38,740 nt of DNA from a virus, in IMG/VR virus record IMGVR_UViG_3300049927_000113, positions 1 to 38,740 of that record. One strand, given 5' to 3'. A model generated the notes under the pieces. It was given only the letters and a program-made list of their open reading frames with translations. It had not been told where the DNA came from and did no database searches. Each line of letters begins with the position of its first letter. Within the stretch, counting starts at the first letter, position 1. The position numbers and the translations under genes are program-made. Below, in pieces: positions 21,950 to 32,892 of this stretch.

Positions 21950-24669
21950 TACTTCTCTCCGCTCGGCTTCGGCTTGGGCTTATTCATCGCCTTGGCTTTC
22001 GCTGCGGCGAGCATCTTGCTGTTCGAAAGATCGACCTTGTGCTTCTCGCCGGCCATCTCGTGCTTCTCGCCGTCGATCTTCATCTGCTGATCGTGCTTCT
22101 CACCTTCGCGACCGGCGCGCTCTTTCTCAGCCGGCCCGATGGCCTCGGCCTTGGCGTCCGCCATCTTCTTCTCGTTTTCGATGCTGGCCTGATGCTTCTC
22201 GCGCTCAAGCTGGATCGACTGCTGATGGCGCTCGCGCTCGGCAGCAAGGTCCATCTCATGCTTCTGGCGCTGCGCCGCGATTTCCTGCTGATGCTTCTGC
22301 CCGGTTGCAATGATCTCAAGCTGATGCTTCTGCGTATCCTGCCGCAGCGATGCCTGGCCCTGGACATGGTCGCTGATGATGTCATGCGCGGCGGTCGCCT
22401 GCTTGAGCTGCATGTCCTGCTGCGCGGACTGGTCGTCCCGGTGCATATCCTTGGCGTGAATGATCAATTCGTTCTGCACGCGCAGTTTTTCGATCTCCAT
22501 CTCGAACTGCTGCTGCTGTCCCTTGGCCTGGCGCTCGGCGGCGTCGTTCTGTAGGCCGGACTCGGTCTTCTGCTTCTCCAGGATGAGCTTCTGCTGCTCG
22601 ATCTGGGCATTCTGTGCCTCTGCCTGCGCCTTGGCCTGGATCGCGACCATGCGCGGGTCCGGCGGCGGCGGCGCGGTCTGCGCCTGCATCAGGCCTTCGG
22701 AATCGATGTCGGCAATGCGCATGATGCGCTTCAGCGAGTTCCGCTTGTCCATGTCCTGCGGATATTTAGTAACCAGCGTGTCGATGATTGTCGCTTTTGC
22801 TATGCGATGCAGACTGGTCGGGTTGTTAGGATCAGCAACCGGCACCAGTTCATGCTGGTCCAGCGCCTTCTTGAACTGCTCAATGGTCCACTGCCGCGCC
22901 GGCTTCTTGTTGTTCTTGAAGAATGCTTCCGGATTTTCGCGGAACCGCTCCTTGAGCAGCCCGAACTCTTCGGCCTGCGCCGCGTGCAGCCGCTTGTGCA
23001 CGCTGTCCATGATCTTGGTGGCCTGCTCGATCAGCGCCATGGTGGTGCCGACCGGAACGTCCTGCTTGCCCTCGCCGATATTGGTGTCGGCGGTCTGGCC
23101 GAGACGCTGGCCAACCGCTTCGATATCCTTCGCCAAAGTCGCGAACGCCGCGCCGGTTTCCTTGTATGGCAGCGGCATGAAAGCATCTTGGATTCTCATG
23201 CCGGGCGGCACGTCAACTGGAAAGCCGCCACCAGGGGGCACCCTAATCTGATTTGTATTCTGCCGTCCCGCAGCCTTGGCGAACAGGAAGCCAGGGAAGT
23301 TCGCGAACATCCCGTTGTCGATCATGATCCGCCAGATCGCGGTCAGCGCCATGGTGACGTTGCCAAGAATGTGGATCAGACCGAGACCATAGAAGCCGAG
23401 CCCGCGAATAAACGGGAACTGGACAAAGAACTGCTTGGTCAGCGCCTGCTCGTCGTCCTCATCCCAGTTGCGACTTACCGCGAGAACCTGCCGGCTCTGG
23501 CTCTCAATGGTGACGACGTAGGGCAGCGGAAGGCCTTTATCCTTGAACTGCTTTGGCGCGAATTTCGGGATGTCCAGTTCGCAGTAGCACTCGAAGACTT
23601 CGTGATCCGCGTCCTTCGGCTGCTGCGGCTGTGGCTTGTAGCCATAGATGTCCGCCTTCTCCCGTTCCGGCGCGGTGACTTCCGTCACCGGATCGGGCGC
23701 GCTGAGTTTTACATCGCGATAGGCGCCGACGATCTGCATCCGCTTCAGCCATGACGGACGCATCTTGATCCGATGCGTTACGCGCCCGCAGTTGCGGATG
23801 TCAGTTGCGGAATTCGAGACGATGATGTCTTCGGCGTCGACCGATTCGGACACCGGCCGCTGGCGCAGCGGGCAGTTGTAGACTTTCTTGAAACCGTCAC
23901 CGCCGAACCCGATGTAAAACAGCATTCGGTCGGTGTCCGGCACATATTCCGTCGCCGTCACCGTCAGATAATGGTTCATGTCTTTTTCGAGCGCGGCGGC
24001 GAGATCGTCCATCTCCTGGCTCTCGGGAACCAGCGGCGGACCGCCGTTGTCGCCGATGCCAGGCGATGCGGCACCCGGCATCGGCGGAGCGCCAGAGGCT
24101 GGCGCAGGCTGCGCACCCGGCGGCGGTGTCGGCACGTCGGGGCGCATTGGTAGATCATTGCGGACTTTGACAGGCCCTGCCGCCGGCAAGAACTCTCCGC
24201 GCGCGGTCGCCTGAAACCGGATCGTCGCCTCCAGCAGCAGCGGATGCCGGATCGTCGACATGCCCTCCAGTGGTGCCGAAGAGGTGCCGAGATCGCCACG
24301 TGGCTCCTCGATCTTGAGACCAAGCAGCCGGATGCCGACCGCCCGGCTTTCCATCCAGTCCTTGCGCGATTGCTTGTCCAATTCGATACCGGTCAGAAGC
24401 TCGGACGCGATACGCCCCAGCTCTTCGTCGTCGATGTCGTTGGCCAAGTTGCGATAGAAATCGTCTTCGTCCGGCTCCTCGCCTTCGTTGCGGTCCGGGT
24501 TCTCGTCAAACGTAACGCTGCCGTCGCCGTGTTCGATGCGAGCGACGCCGTCCTTGTCGAACGTGATGCTATGGTTGCCTTCGTCAAGATCGATTTCCGT
24601 AGGATCAAGATGGTCCTGCGGTTGCTCCGGATCGACGAGGCGTAGGGTCGTGGCCATCTGGCCTGCCAT
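21949..24669 (-). CDS. portal protein with long C-terminal coiled coil
   Basis: The 906-residue protein has the features of portals of large podoviruses: an acidic N-terminus, a conserved core (FYIGFGGDGFKKVYNCPLR, VSNSATDIRNCGRVTHRI, then GLGLIHILGNVTMALTAIWR and PGGGFPVDVPPGMRIQDAF) and a helical barrel-type end. From about residue 680 to 885 it is a continuous charged coiled coil with repeating Q/E/K-H-Q/E patterns. Such long C-termini may form the barrel that reaches into the capsid. The N-terminal segment ARIEHGDGSVTF is nearly repeated in the hairpin protein at 18376-18630. An ATG four codons later is an alternative start. It lies 25 bases after the terminase gene. Confidence 0.85.
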   Translation of the reverse strand: MAGQMATTLRLVDPEQPQDHLDPTEIDLDEGNHSITFDKDGVARIEHGDGSVTFDENPDRNEGEEPDEDDFYRNLANDIDDEELGRIASELLTGIELDKQSRKDWMESRAVGIRLLGLKIEEPRGDLGTSSAPLEGMSTIRHPLLLEATIRFQATARGEFLPAAGPVKVRNDLPMRPDVPTPPPGAQPAPASGAPPMPGAASPGIGDNGGPPLVPESQEMDDLAAALEKDMNHYLTVTATEYVPDTDRMLFYIGFGGDGFKKVYNCPLRQRPVSESVDAEDIIVSNSATDIRNCGRVTHRIKMRPSWLKRMQIVGAYRDVKLSAPDPVTEVTAPEREKADIYGYKPQPQQPKDADHEVFECYCELDIPKFAPKQFKDKGLPLPYVVTIESQSRQVLAVSRNWDEDDEQALTKQFFVQFPFIRGLGFYGLGLIHILGNVTMALTAIWRIMIDNGMFANFPGFLFAKAAGRQNTNQIRVPPGGGFPVDVPPGMRIQDAFMPLPYKETGAAFATLAKDIEAVGQRLGQTADTNIGEGKQDVPVGTTMALIEQATKIMDSVHKRLHAAQAEEFGLLKERFRENPEAFFKNNKKPARQWTIEQFKKALDQHELVPVADPNNPTSLHRIAKATIIDTLVTKYPQDMDKRNSLKRIMRIADIDSEGLMQAQTAPPPPDPRMVAIQAKAQAEAQNAQIEQQKLILEKQKTESGLQNDAAERQAKGQQQQFEMEIEKLRVQNELIIHAKDMHRDDQSAQQDMQLKQATAAHDIISDHVQGQASLRQDTQKHQLEIIATGQKHQQEIAAQRQKHEMDLAAERERHQQSIQLEREKHQASIENEKKMADAKAEAIGPAEKERAGREGEKHDQQMKIDGEKHEMAGEKHKVDLSNSKMLAAAKAKAMNKPKPKPSGEK

Positions 24670-24694
24670 AAATTGAACTATCGCTCATACCATG

Positions 24695-26386
24695 CTACGT
24701 GCCGCCGTACAATGCGGTTGCCTTCGGCCGGTATTTGGTCTCGTCCTCCAGCTCAAAGGCCCGTTCTTCCTTTTTGACCGCCCAGCCGGCGCGGCGCAGG
24801 TAGATCAGCGCCATGGAACAGGTGTCGGCCAAGTCGTCATGGATGGCGCGCGGAACCAGCGCGCACTGCTTGATCATCTCGTCGGCCCATTCCTTGTCTG
24901 GTGCATGGATCAGGCCCTCGGCGAACAGGTGCACCACGGTCTGCAACCGCGCGACCTTGTCAGGCGACTTGATGAAGCCGGTTCTGGGATCGATCAGCTC
25001 GATGCCGAAGTCGAACGAGCCGAACAGCCGCGAGAGTTCCTGGCCGACCGAATGTCCGGCCGCCTTGTTTTCGATCAGCAGCCGGTCGACCTTGAATTTC
25101 TTGCAGTCGGCGCCGACCCTGGAGACCAGTTCGGGGAATTGGAGCCGGTCCTGCCAACAGAACATCAGGAAAATCAGCGGCTGACCGTTCGGATCGCGAA
25201 AGACGCCCCAGATCGACAGCGCCGACGGGTCGTTCTCTTCTTTTTCGGTATACGCGGTGTCGAGCGCGGCGAGGATGTATTCGAACCCGGGGTATTTTTC
25301 GGGAACGCCGCCGTTCTTCTCGGCGGTCTCCTTATCCCAGGTGCGCCACCACTCCTCGCGGATGATGCCGCCGCCGCGAGGCGCGGGCACCTGCTGATAT
25401 TGGCCGGCGTAGGCGTAAGGCCCTAGCTCCCTTTCGAGCTTAAAGACTTCGCTGGCCGGGAAACGGCCTGGCCAGAGCAAATCGCCCTCTTCGTCGCGGC
25501 GATCGGCCCAAAATACGTCGTCATCGTCAATATCATCAGTGTCATCGCCAATGAAGGTCACGATCTTGTCGTCGACCCAGGCGTTGACGTGCTGGCAAGG
25601 CACATAGGACATCGGAACGCAGAAATGCACGTAGTTCGGCGGTCTACCGGCCTTCCGCTCCGCCTCGTCTCTCATGAGGATATCGCCGGATAGATCGCCT
25701 TCATGGATGCGCTGCATCACCACGATCATCGCGCCGGTCTTCCGGTTATTTAGCCGGCTCGGCATGGTTTCCGACCACCACCGCACGACGCCCTCGCGGA
25801 CGTTTTCGGATTCGGCTTCCTTGACGAGATGCGGGTCGTCGGCGATCAGCATGTCGGCGCCGAAACCGGCGGCACGGGCGTCGACCGACGAACACATCCG
25901 GTAACCGCCCTGGTTGTTTTCGAAGTGCGACAGCCTGTTGCGGTCGGAAACCAGCTTGAACCGCTTGCCCCAGCGCGCCTGATACCAGGCCGACTCGATC
26001 AGCCGGCGGCATTTCAGGGAGTGTTCGAGCGACAGTGTCTCGGCATAGGATGCATAGAAGAACGAAACCTGCGGCCCGAGCAGCGGCCCCCGGGTGCGCT
26101 GGCACCAAACCCAGGCGACAAAGCAGATCGAAATGATCGCGGTCTTGCCGGTTCGGGGCGGCTCGTTGAGCAGCAGCCGCGAGATATGCCCGCGCGCCAC
26201 CGCCTCCATGTGATTGCAAATATCTTCGAGATGCCAGTTGTCGACGAAATCGGCCGGATCGAACTGCGGCCATGCCCCCTTCAGGAATTCGTAAAAGCTG
26301 TCCTCCAGCTTTTCGGCTTCCTGGATTTCCTTGATGCGCTTGGCGGCCTGCAAGGTCCGGACAAGCTGATGCTGGGTGGCCGACAT
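24695..26386 (-). CDS. terminase large subunit
   Basis: This is the ATP-driven DNA packaging motor and headful or end nuclease. Visible motifs are Walker A NEPPRTGKT (about residues 74-82 from the chosen start), Walker B MLIADDPH near 195, and an RNase H-like nuclease with LAALDTAY near 380, LLIENKAAG near 450 and HDDLADTCSMAL near 530, giving the acidic triad. The chosen start is the ATG at 26386-26384 (MSATQHQLV); an in-frame TTG at 26464 would add 26 residues but has no clear ribosome site. No small terminase gene is recognisable in the window. It lies directly upstream of the portal gene in the usual packaging order. Confidence 0.92.
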   Translation of the reverse strand: MSATQHQLVRTLQAAKRIKEIQEAEKLEDSFYEFLKGAWPQFDPADFVDNWHLEDICNHMEAVARGHISRLLLNEPPRTGKTAIISICFVAWVWCQRTRGPLLGPQVSFFYASYAETLSLEHSLKCRRLIESAWYQARWGKRFKLVSDRNRLSHFENNQGGYRMCSSVDARAAGFGADMLIADDPHLVKEAESENVREGVVRWWSETMPSRLNNRKTGAMIVVMQRIHEGDLSGDILMRDEAERKAGRPPNYVHFCVPMSYVPCQHVNAWVDDKIVTFIGDDTDDIDDDDVFWADRRDEEGDLLWPGRFPASEVFKLERELGPYAYAGQYQQVPAPRGGGIIREEWWRTWDKETAEKNGGVPEKYPGFEYILAALDTAYTEKEENDPSALSIWGVFRDPNGQPLIFLMFCWQDRLQFPELVSRVGADCKKFKVDRLLIENKAAGHSVGQELSRLFGSFDFGIELIDPRTGFIKSPDKVARLQTVVHLFAEGLIHAPDKEWADEMIKQCALVPRAIHDDLADTCSMALIYLRRAGWAVKKEERAFELEDETKYRPKATALYGGT

Positions 26387-26463
26387 CACCGCACGATGGC
26401 ATACTTTGAGCGCTTCCTCAATTCTTGGTTGACAGAGAGCCCAACCCGGCTCAATCTCGTTCA
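26387..26463. promoter_or_regulatory. divergent intergenic region with paired inverted repeats
   Basis: This gap separates the leftward structural genes from the rightward operon. It holds two inverted repeats of identical geometry, TTGAG-N6-CTCAA (26406-26421) and GAGCC-N6-GGCTC (26437-26452). A TTGACA hexamer lies between them (26429-26434) with only a weak -10 (CAATCT) 17 bases on. The ribbon-helix-helix gene starts at 26464, so these are candidate operators for it. Confidence 0.35.
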
Positions 26464-26658
26464 ATGATTACGTACTGGCATCTTCGCATCACCATTGAAA
26501 CGTCAGCAAAGCATCGCGCCGAAGAATTGGCGAAGTCCGAACGGCGATCAGCCGCAAATTATGTGGGCGGGCTGATCGAGAAGGACATGCGGGAGAAGGA
26601 AACGGCCGGCATCCGGCACCTCCTGAGAGATGTCGATTGGTCCAAGGAGACGACATGA
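26464..26658 (+). CDS. ribbon-helix-helix DNA-binding protein, likely operon regulator
   Basis: The 64-residue protein reads as a strand (YWHLRITIETS) followed by helix A (AKHRAEELAKSERRS) and helix B (AANYVGGLIEKDMREKE), the Arc/MetJ-type ribbon-helix-helix fold. Such small proteins dimerise and bind inverted repeats, usually autoregulating their own operon. It is the first gene of the rightward operon and faces the divergent gap with two inverted repeats. The start is the ATG at 26464; upstream in-frame codons belong to the gap. It overlaps the next gene by 4 bases. A toxin partner is not evident, so a transcriptional repressor is more likely than an antitoxin. Confidence 0.75.
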   Translation: MITYWHLRITIETSAKHRAEELAKSERRSAANYVGGLIEKDMREKETAGIRHLLRDVDWSKETT

Positions 26659-26879
26659 CCCGCGAAGAGATGATCGACCTCCGACTTCGCTTGATCCGTG
26701 GCGATCCGCCTTACGAGGAGGTCGACCTGATGGGCAAGCCGAAGCGTGCCAAGGGCGGCGTAGCCGGCCTTGATGAGCGCAAAGCCCTCGGTGATTACGA
26801 CACCAGCGCCGCCGGCATCAGGCTGGTCATGGATGCGTTGGTGAAACTGGCCGATCACCTGCTGGAGCGGATGCGATGA
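26655..26879 (+). CDS. small operon protein, unknown
   Basis: The ATG at 26655 is preceded by AAGGAG five bases upstream and overlaps the previous stop (ATGA). The 74-residue product starts MTREEMIDLRLRLIRGDPPY and ends in an amphipathic helix IRLVMDALVKLADHLLERM. The centre has KPKRAKGGVAGLDERK. It is probably a small helical protein; no family recognised. Confidence 0.7.
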   Translation: MTREEMIDLRLRLIRGDPPYEEVDLMGKPKRAKGGVAGLDERKALGDYDTSAAGIRLVMDALVKLADHLLERMR

Positions 26880-27373
26880 GCATGAACGTCGACATGCCAT
26901 CGATGACGAGCAGCGCCTACGGCTCGAACACAGCCGTCTTCGGGCTTGCCAATAACGGGCTTGTACCAACGTTCGCCGGCATAGCGCAGGGTGGCCTCGG
27001 CAATCTGCGAGGCCAGAATTTCATGAACCAGCCGCCAACGGGCGCAGCCCAACCGCCAATTGTACCGAACATGCCAAAACCCAAAAAGGAGCTACCCGTC
27101 ATGACAGCACGTCGCCTTGTCCAGGTTTTCATCGCCGATCCCGACGAGAACGTGCCGCTCGATCAGTCGATGCTTTACAGCGGCGAACAGAAGCTGACCG
27201 ATGCCACCGACCAGGAACTGTTCTTCGAGATCGACATCAAATCGGCCCTTGAAAAGCACAACGCCGATCGCATCAAGATCATCAACAAGAAGGTCAAGGA
27301 GCGCACCGAGTATCTGGAGCCGGCAAAAATCCGTGATCTGAAAATGGTCGTGGTGAACGTCGCGACGTTCTAA
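26876..27373 (+). CDS. unknown operon protein with a possible internal start
   Basis: The 165-residue reading frame starts with a 4-base overlap. Residues 1-70 are low in complexity (Ser, Asn, Gly, Pro). Residues 76-165 look like a folded domain: MTARRLVQVFIADPDENVPL, LYSGEQKLTDATDQELFFEI, then IKIINKKVKERTEYLEPAKI. The internal ATG of this part (27101) is preceded by AAAAAGGAG at normal spacing, so a shorter 90-residue product may be made separately. Function unknown. Confidence 0.68.
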   Translation: MSMNVDMPSMTSSAYGSNTAVFGLANNGLVPTFAGIAQGGLGNLRGQNFMNQPPTGAAQPPIVPNMPKPKKELPVMTARRLVQVFIADPDENVPLDQSMLYSGEQKLTDATDQELFFEIDIKSALEKHNADRIKIINKKVKERTEYLEPAKIRDLKMVVVNVATF

Positions 27374-27885
27374 TGACATCGATCACCACCGCGCGTCTCA
27401 GCCTGCGCCCGCTCACCAGAACGTCGTCGCGGAATCTCGTCTGGCTGCGCGACAAGGACGTGGTGCGCTATTCGGAGCAGCGTCACCGCGATCACACCCT
27501 GTCGTCCCAGCTTAGATACATGAACTCCTTCGTCGGCAAATCCCGGCTATGGGCGATCTACCTGGTCGAGACCGGCGAACACATCGGCAATCTCAGCGCC
27601 AGGCATGACGCGCCGAATGACGTTGCCGACGTCGGCATTATGATCGGCGAGACCAAACTCTGGGGCCGAGGTTATGCCGGCGAAGCATGGAAGGCCGCCT
27701 GCGCCTGGCTGATCGACAAGGAAGGCGGCGGCATTCGGAAGCTCGAAGCCGGATGCGCGCGGACCAATACGGCGATGCTCAAGATCATTCAGAGCAGCGG
27801 GTTCAAGCAGGAAGGAGAAATCCTCAATCATTTCCTGTACGACGGCAATCCGGTTTCGGCGATCCTATTCGGCAGGTTCCGATGA
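27373..27885 (+). CDS. GNAT acetyltransferase (RimL-like)
   Basis: The 170-residue protein starts with TARLSLRPLTRTSSRNLVWL, the usual beta-alpha opening of RimJ/RimL-type N-acetyltransferases, and has the acetyl-CoA loop WGRGYAGEA at about 97-105. It then has IRKLEAGCARTNTAMLKIIQ and SSGFKQEGEI, typical of the C-terminal motif B. It could N-acetylate a 4-amino sugar, as PseH and LegH do in nonulosonate pathways, since the downstream genes encode such a pathway; acetylation of a protein N-terminus is the alternative. A second GNAT lies at 32889. Confidence 0.8.
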   Translation: MTSITTARLSLRPLTRTSSRNLVWLRDKDVVRYSEQRHRDHTLSSQLRYMNSFVGKSRLWAIYLVETGEHIGNLSARHDAPNDVADVGIMIGETKLWGRGYAGEAWKAACAWLIDKEGGGIRKLEAGCARTNTAMLKIIQSSGFKQEGEILNHFLYDGNPVSAILFGRFR

Positions 27886-28061
27886 CCGACAAAGTAATCA
27901 TCGACCGGGTCCGCAGCATCCGCAGCAACAACAATGGCCTCTGGATGCGGCTGCTGGAGATCGCCTTGGAGAGCGAGCCGGTCAAAACCAAGGTGGTCCT
28001 GAAGCAGATCAATGCGAACGACAAAGCCATCTCCGATCTGGTTGGAAAGCTGGCAAAATGA
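27882..28061 (+). CDS. 59-residue helical operon protein
   Basis: The start ATG overlaps the previous stop by 4 bases; longer upstream readings in this frame are shadows of the acetyltransferase gene. The product MTDKVIIDRVRSIRSNNNGL then LWMRLLEIALESEPVKTKVV ends in LKQINANDKAISDLVGKLAK. It is helical and basic. The pattern is common for small phage proteins written as SIRxxNNxLWMxLLRIAL; function unknown. Confidence 0.72.
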   Translation: MTDKVIIDRVRSIRSNNNGLWMRLLEIALESEPVKTKVVLKQINANDKAISDLVGKLAK

Positions 28062-28663
28062 GACAGGCCGATATTTTTCTTCAATCTGAAGGGGACAACT
28101 GGCTCGAAAGGAACCGGGACAAGCTCGGCGCGCATGATCCGGTTGACAGGGCTATCACTTATCTCAGCCTGAAGCCAAAGCGCGTCCTGGAGATCGGCTG
28201 CGCCAACGGCTGGCGGCTGACAGCCTTACGAGAAAAATTTGGTTGCGAGATCACCGGCATTGAACCCAGCACCCAAGCCGGATGCGAAGCTGCCGACCGC
28301 CGCGTACCGATCTATCGCGGCACCGCCGAGTCGTTGCCGGTGCCGGACGGCGCGTTCGACCTCGTGATCTATGGATTCTGTCTCTACTTGACCGATCCGG
28401 CGGACTGGTTCCGGATCGTGGCTGAGGGTGACCGCGTCCTTGCCGATACCGGCCACATGATCATCCATGACTTCTACTATCCAAAGGCACCTTACGCACA
28501 GCCCTATCATCATTGCGATGACGTTCTCTCTTACCACATGAATTTCAGCGCTCTTTGGCTCGCGCATCCTGGATATCGCCGCGTCTATGGCAGCGGCGGA
28601 GACAACAACGTTGAATCTGTCACGGTGCTCGACAAATTTCCGGTCTTTGAGGTGCGGCCATGA
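28058..28663 (+). CDS. SAM-dependent methyltransferase (class I)
   Basis: The 201-residue protein has the SAM-binding motif RVLEIGCANGWRL at 42-54. The acidic loop is IEPS near 74, and the post-I to motif II region FDLVIYGFCLYLTDPADWF near 111 is followed by RVLADTGHMIIHDFY. This is the pattern of small-molecule or sugar O-/N-methyltransferases. In context it may methylate the sugar made by the operon; a protein or lipid target cannot be excluded. Both ends overlap neighbours by 4 bases. Confidence 0.82.
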   Translation: MRQADIFLQSEGDNWLERNRDKLGAHDPVDRAITYLSLKPKRVLEIGCANGWRLTALREKFGCEITGIEPSTQAGCEAADRRVPIYRGTAESLPVPDGAFDLVIYGFCLYLTDPADWFRIVAEGDRVLADTGHMIIHDFYYPKAPYAQPYHHCDDVLSYHMNFSALWLAHPGYRRVYGSGGDNNVESVTVLDKFPVFEVRP

Positions 28664-29601
28664 AGATCGGCGTGGTCGGATACGGCTCGATCGGCAGTCG
28701 CCATGCCCGCAACGCCGTCGCATTGGGACATGAGACTATCATCTATGATCCGGCGGGACCTTGCGATGTCAGGTTCGAGCGCGAGGTTTATGAGAAAGCC
28801 GACGCCGTCGTGATAGCGACGCCGAGTTGGGTCCATACCGGCTGCATCCGTGCCTGCGCCGAGCGCGGCAAGCACATGCTGGTCGAGAAGCCGATTTCGA
28901 CGGACGATCGCGGCCTACAGGAGCTGCTTGATCTCGCCGCGAAGAACGGTGCCGTCGTCATGATGGGCAATAACCTGCGCTTCCATCCCTGTGTCCTGAA
29001 GGCCAAGGAATGGCTCGATGCCGGTCTGATCGGCAAGCCGCTCTGGGCGAACTTCACCTGCGCGCAGGCGAGCAGCAAGCCGCTCTATCTCTCCGACGGC
29101 GTTATTTTGAATACCGGATCGCACGAGGTCGACATGGCGATGCACCTGCTCGGATGGGCGAAGGTCATCATGGCGAACGCTCATCTCGGTCTTCGCGTCG
29201 GCAATGGCGATAGCGATGTAAATCCAATGCGCAACTGTGACGATATCGCCGACTTCATGCTTCTCCATGGCGACGGTTGCCGCTCGACTTTTCATCTCGA
29301 TTTTGTGGCACCGATCCCGTTGCGGGAGTTCAGGATCATCGGAGATGATGGCATCCTGTATTGCGATCTCATCAAACGATGTCTTTACCGGTGGCAACCT
29401 GATCCGAAGTTGCCCGACGTTGTGCATTTCAACAACTATGCGAGCCCGACGCACTCTTGGGACGACGACTATCTCGACGAGATGCGCGCCTTCATCGACC
29501 GCATCGAAGGTCGCGATGTCCTCGGCGCATCCGGCCATCAGGGTCTCCATGCGCTCCAGGTCCTGCTCGACGTCCGCAAGAAGGCGGGGTTAACGCCGTG
29601 A
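28660..29601 (+). CDS. Gfo/Idh/MocA-family oxidoreductase
   Basis: The 313-residue protein has an N-terminal Rossmann fold with GYGSIG at 7-12, the catalytic-region EKPIS at 76-80 and the downstream NNLRFHPCVLKAKEWLDAG block, followed by a C-terminal beta-sheet dimer domain (residues about 120-313). The family oxidises or reduces sugars and their nucleotide derivatives with NAD(P). Members of this family (for example PtmF-type enzymes) are found in flagellin legionaminic or pseudaminic acid loci, so a modifying role on a nonulosonic acid or its precursor is a reasonable inference. No pathway-specific residue is visible. Confidence 0.85.
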   Translation: MKIGVVGYGSIGSRHARNAVALGHETIIYDPAGPCDVRFEREVYEKADAVVIATPSWVHTGCIRACAERGKHMLVEKPISTDDRGLQELLDLAAKNGAVVMMGNNLRFHPCVLKAKEWLDAGLIGKPLWANFTCAQASSKPLYLSDGVILNTGSHEVDMAMHLLGWAKVIMANAHLGLRVGNGDSDVNPMRNCDDIADFMLLHGDGCRSTFHLDFVAPIPLREFRIIGDDGILYCDLIKRCLYRWQPDPKLPDVVHFNNYASPTHSWDDDYLDEMRAFIDRIEGRDVLGASGHQGLHALQVLLDVRKKAGLTP

Positions 29602-30043
29602 GCCAGCGACATGGTCATTCACCGCGTTCTGGCATGTCTCGAACCTATCGAGCTTGGGCTCGCATGATTCAGCGATGCGAGAACCCCAACAACAAGGATT
29701 ACAATAATTATGGAGGTCGCGGGATCACCGTCTGCGACGGGTGGCATACCTTTGACAATTTTCTCGCTGACATGAGTGACTGTCCGGATGGGCTTGAGCT
29801 TGATCGCATAGAAAGCAACGGCCATTACACGGCCGACAATTGTCGATGGACCGATGAAGGGACTCAAGCCGAAAATAGAAATTGGACACGGTGGGTCTAT
29901 ATCGACGACCAGAAGATGCCGATGAAACGGGCGGCCGAACTACTGGGTCTAAAGTACGGCTCACTTAAACATCTCACGTCGAAGAAAGGAGCCGACATGT
30001 CGGCTCAAGACGCCATCAGCCGCCTATTGGTGACGAGGCGATC

Positions 30044-30047
<4 letters not shown>
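29598..30047 (+). CDS. HNH-like phage protein inserted in the sugar operon
   Basis: The GTG start at 29598 overlaps the previous stop (GTGA), giving 149 residues. The core MSRTYRAWARMIQRCENPNN, then NYGGRGITVCDGW and DRIESNGHYTADNCRW, is widespread in phages and often annotated as an HNH-type endonuclease. It has D-R-I-E-N...N-C-R-W in place of the canonical HNH residues, so catalysis is uncertain. The C-terminus (MKRAAELLGLKYGSLKHLTS) is a helix-turn-helix. It interrupts otherwise metabolic genes and keeps the 4-base overlaps on both sides, suggesting a mobile nuclease gene tuned to the operon. Confidence 0.75.
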
Positions 30048-32040
<1,993 letters not shown>

Positions 32041-32044
<4 letters not shown>

Positions 32045-32892
32045 AATCGGTCCTCATAACAGGCGGCAGTGGCGCGTTCGGCACGGCGTTCGCCAGACGC
32101 ATGCTCACGATGCAGGGTGGGCCTTTGCGCATCGTCATCCTTTCTCGCGGCGAGCACCGCCAGGCCGAGATGATGCGCGAACTGGAAGGATTTGAGGGCG
32201 CGTCCTGGCGCATGAGGTACTTCATCGGCGACGTCCGCGATCGGGACCGGCTCCGCAGGGCCATGGAGGGGATCGATGTCGTGATCCATGCGGCAGCGCT
32301 GAAGCGCATCGAGGTCGGAGCCTATAACCCGATGGAGGTCATGAAGACCAACATTCTCGGCGCCGCCAATGTCATTGAAGCCGCGACCGATGCCGATGTC
32401 GATCGCGTCGTTGCGCTCTCATCCGACAAGGCCTTCCAGCCGATTAGTCCCTACGGGACCAGCAAGGCCTTCGCGGAATCGCTTTTCCTCGCCGCAAACA
32501 ATGCGCGTGGCAATTTCGGCCCGCGCTTCGCCGTTGTGCGCTACGGGAATGTATGGTGCAGCACAGGCTCGGTGGTTCCGACATGGTGGAAGATTTTGCA
32601 AACATCCGAGACGGTGCCCGTCACCGATCCGGAGTGCACCCGGTTCTTCATGACCATGGAGGAAGCCATCGCTTTGGTACTCAAGACCATCTTAATCATG
32701 AAGGGCGGCGAGATCGCGATCCCGACGCTTTCGGCCTATCGGCTTGGCGATCTCGCCGAAGCCATGGGCGCAAAGATGGACGTGCGCGGTCTGCCAGCGT
32801 TCGAGAAGCGCCACGAGTCCATGGCCGAGGGCAACAGCAGCGACAAGGCCCGCCGGATGTCCGTCGCCGAACTGCGGGCCGCGCTCGCATGA
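32041..32892 (+). CDS. PseB-like nucleotide-sugar 4,6-dehydratase (extended SDR)
   Basis: The GTG start overlaps the previous stop. The 283-residue protein has the NAD loop TGGSGAFG at 7-14, HAAALKRIEVGAYNPME near 83, SSDKA at 127-131 and YGTSK with Tyr138 and Lys142. AAALK and SDKA are signatures of the PseB/FlaA1/CapD dehydratase branch, which converts UDP-GlcNAc to the 4-keto-6-deoxy sugar used as first step to pseudaminic acid. It is shorter than PseB (about 330 residues) at the C-terminus. Substrate inferred from family and neighbours. Confidence 0.85.

Noticed and set aside
26429-26457. Strong rightward promoter with TTGACA
   Set aside because: The -35 is perfect but the 17-base-spaced -10 (CAATCT) is poor and would start transcription at the ATG itself; kept only as part of the regulatory region.
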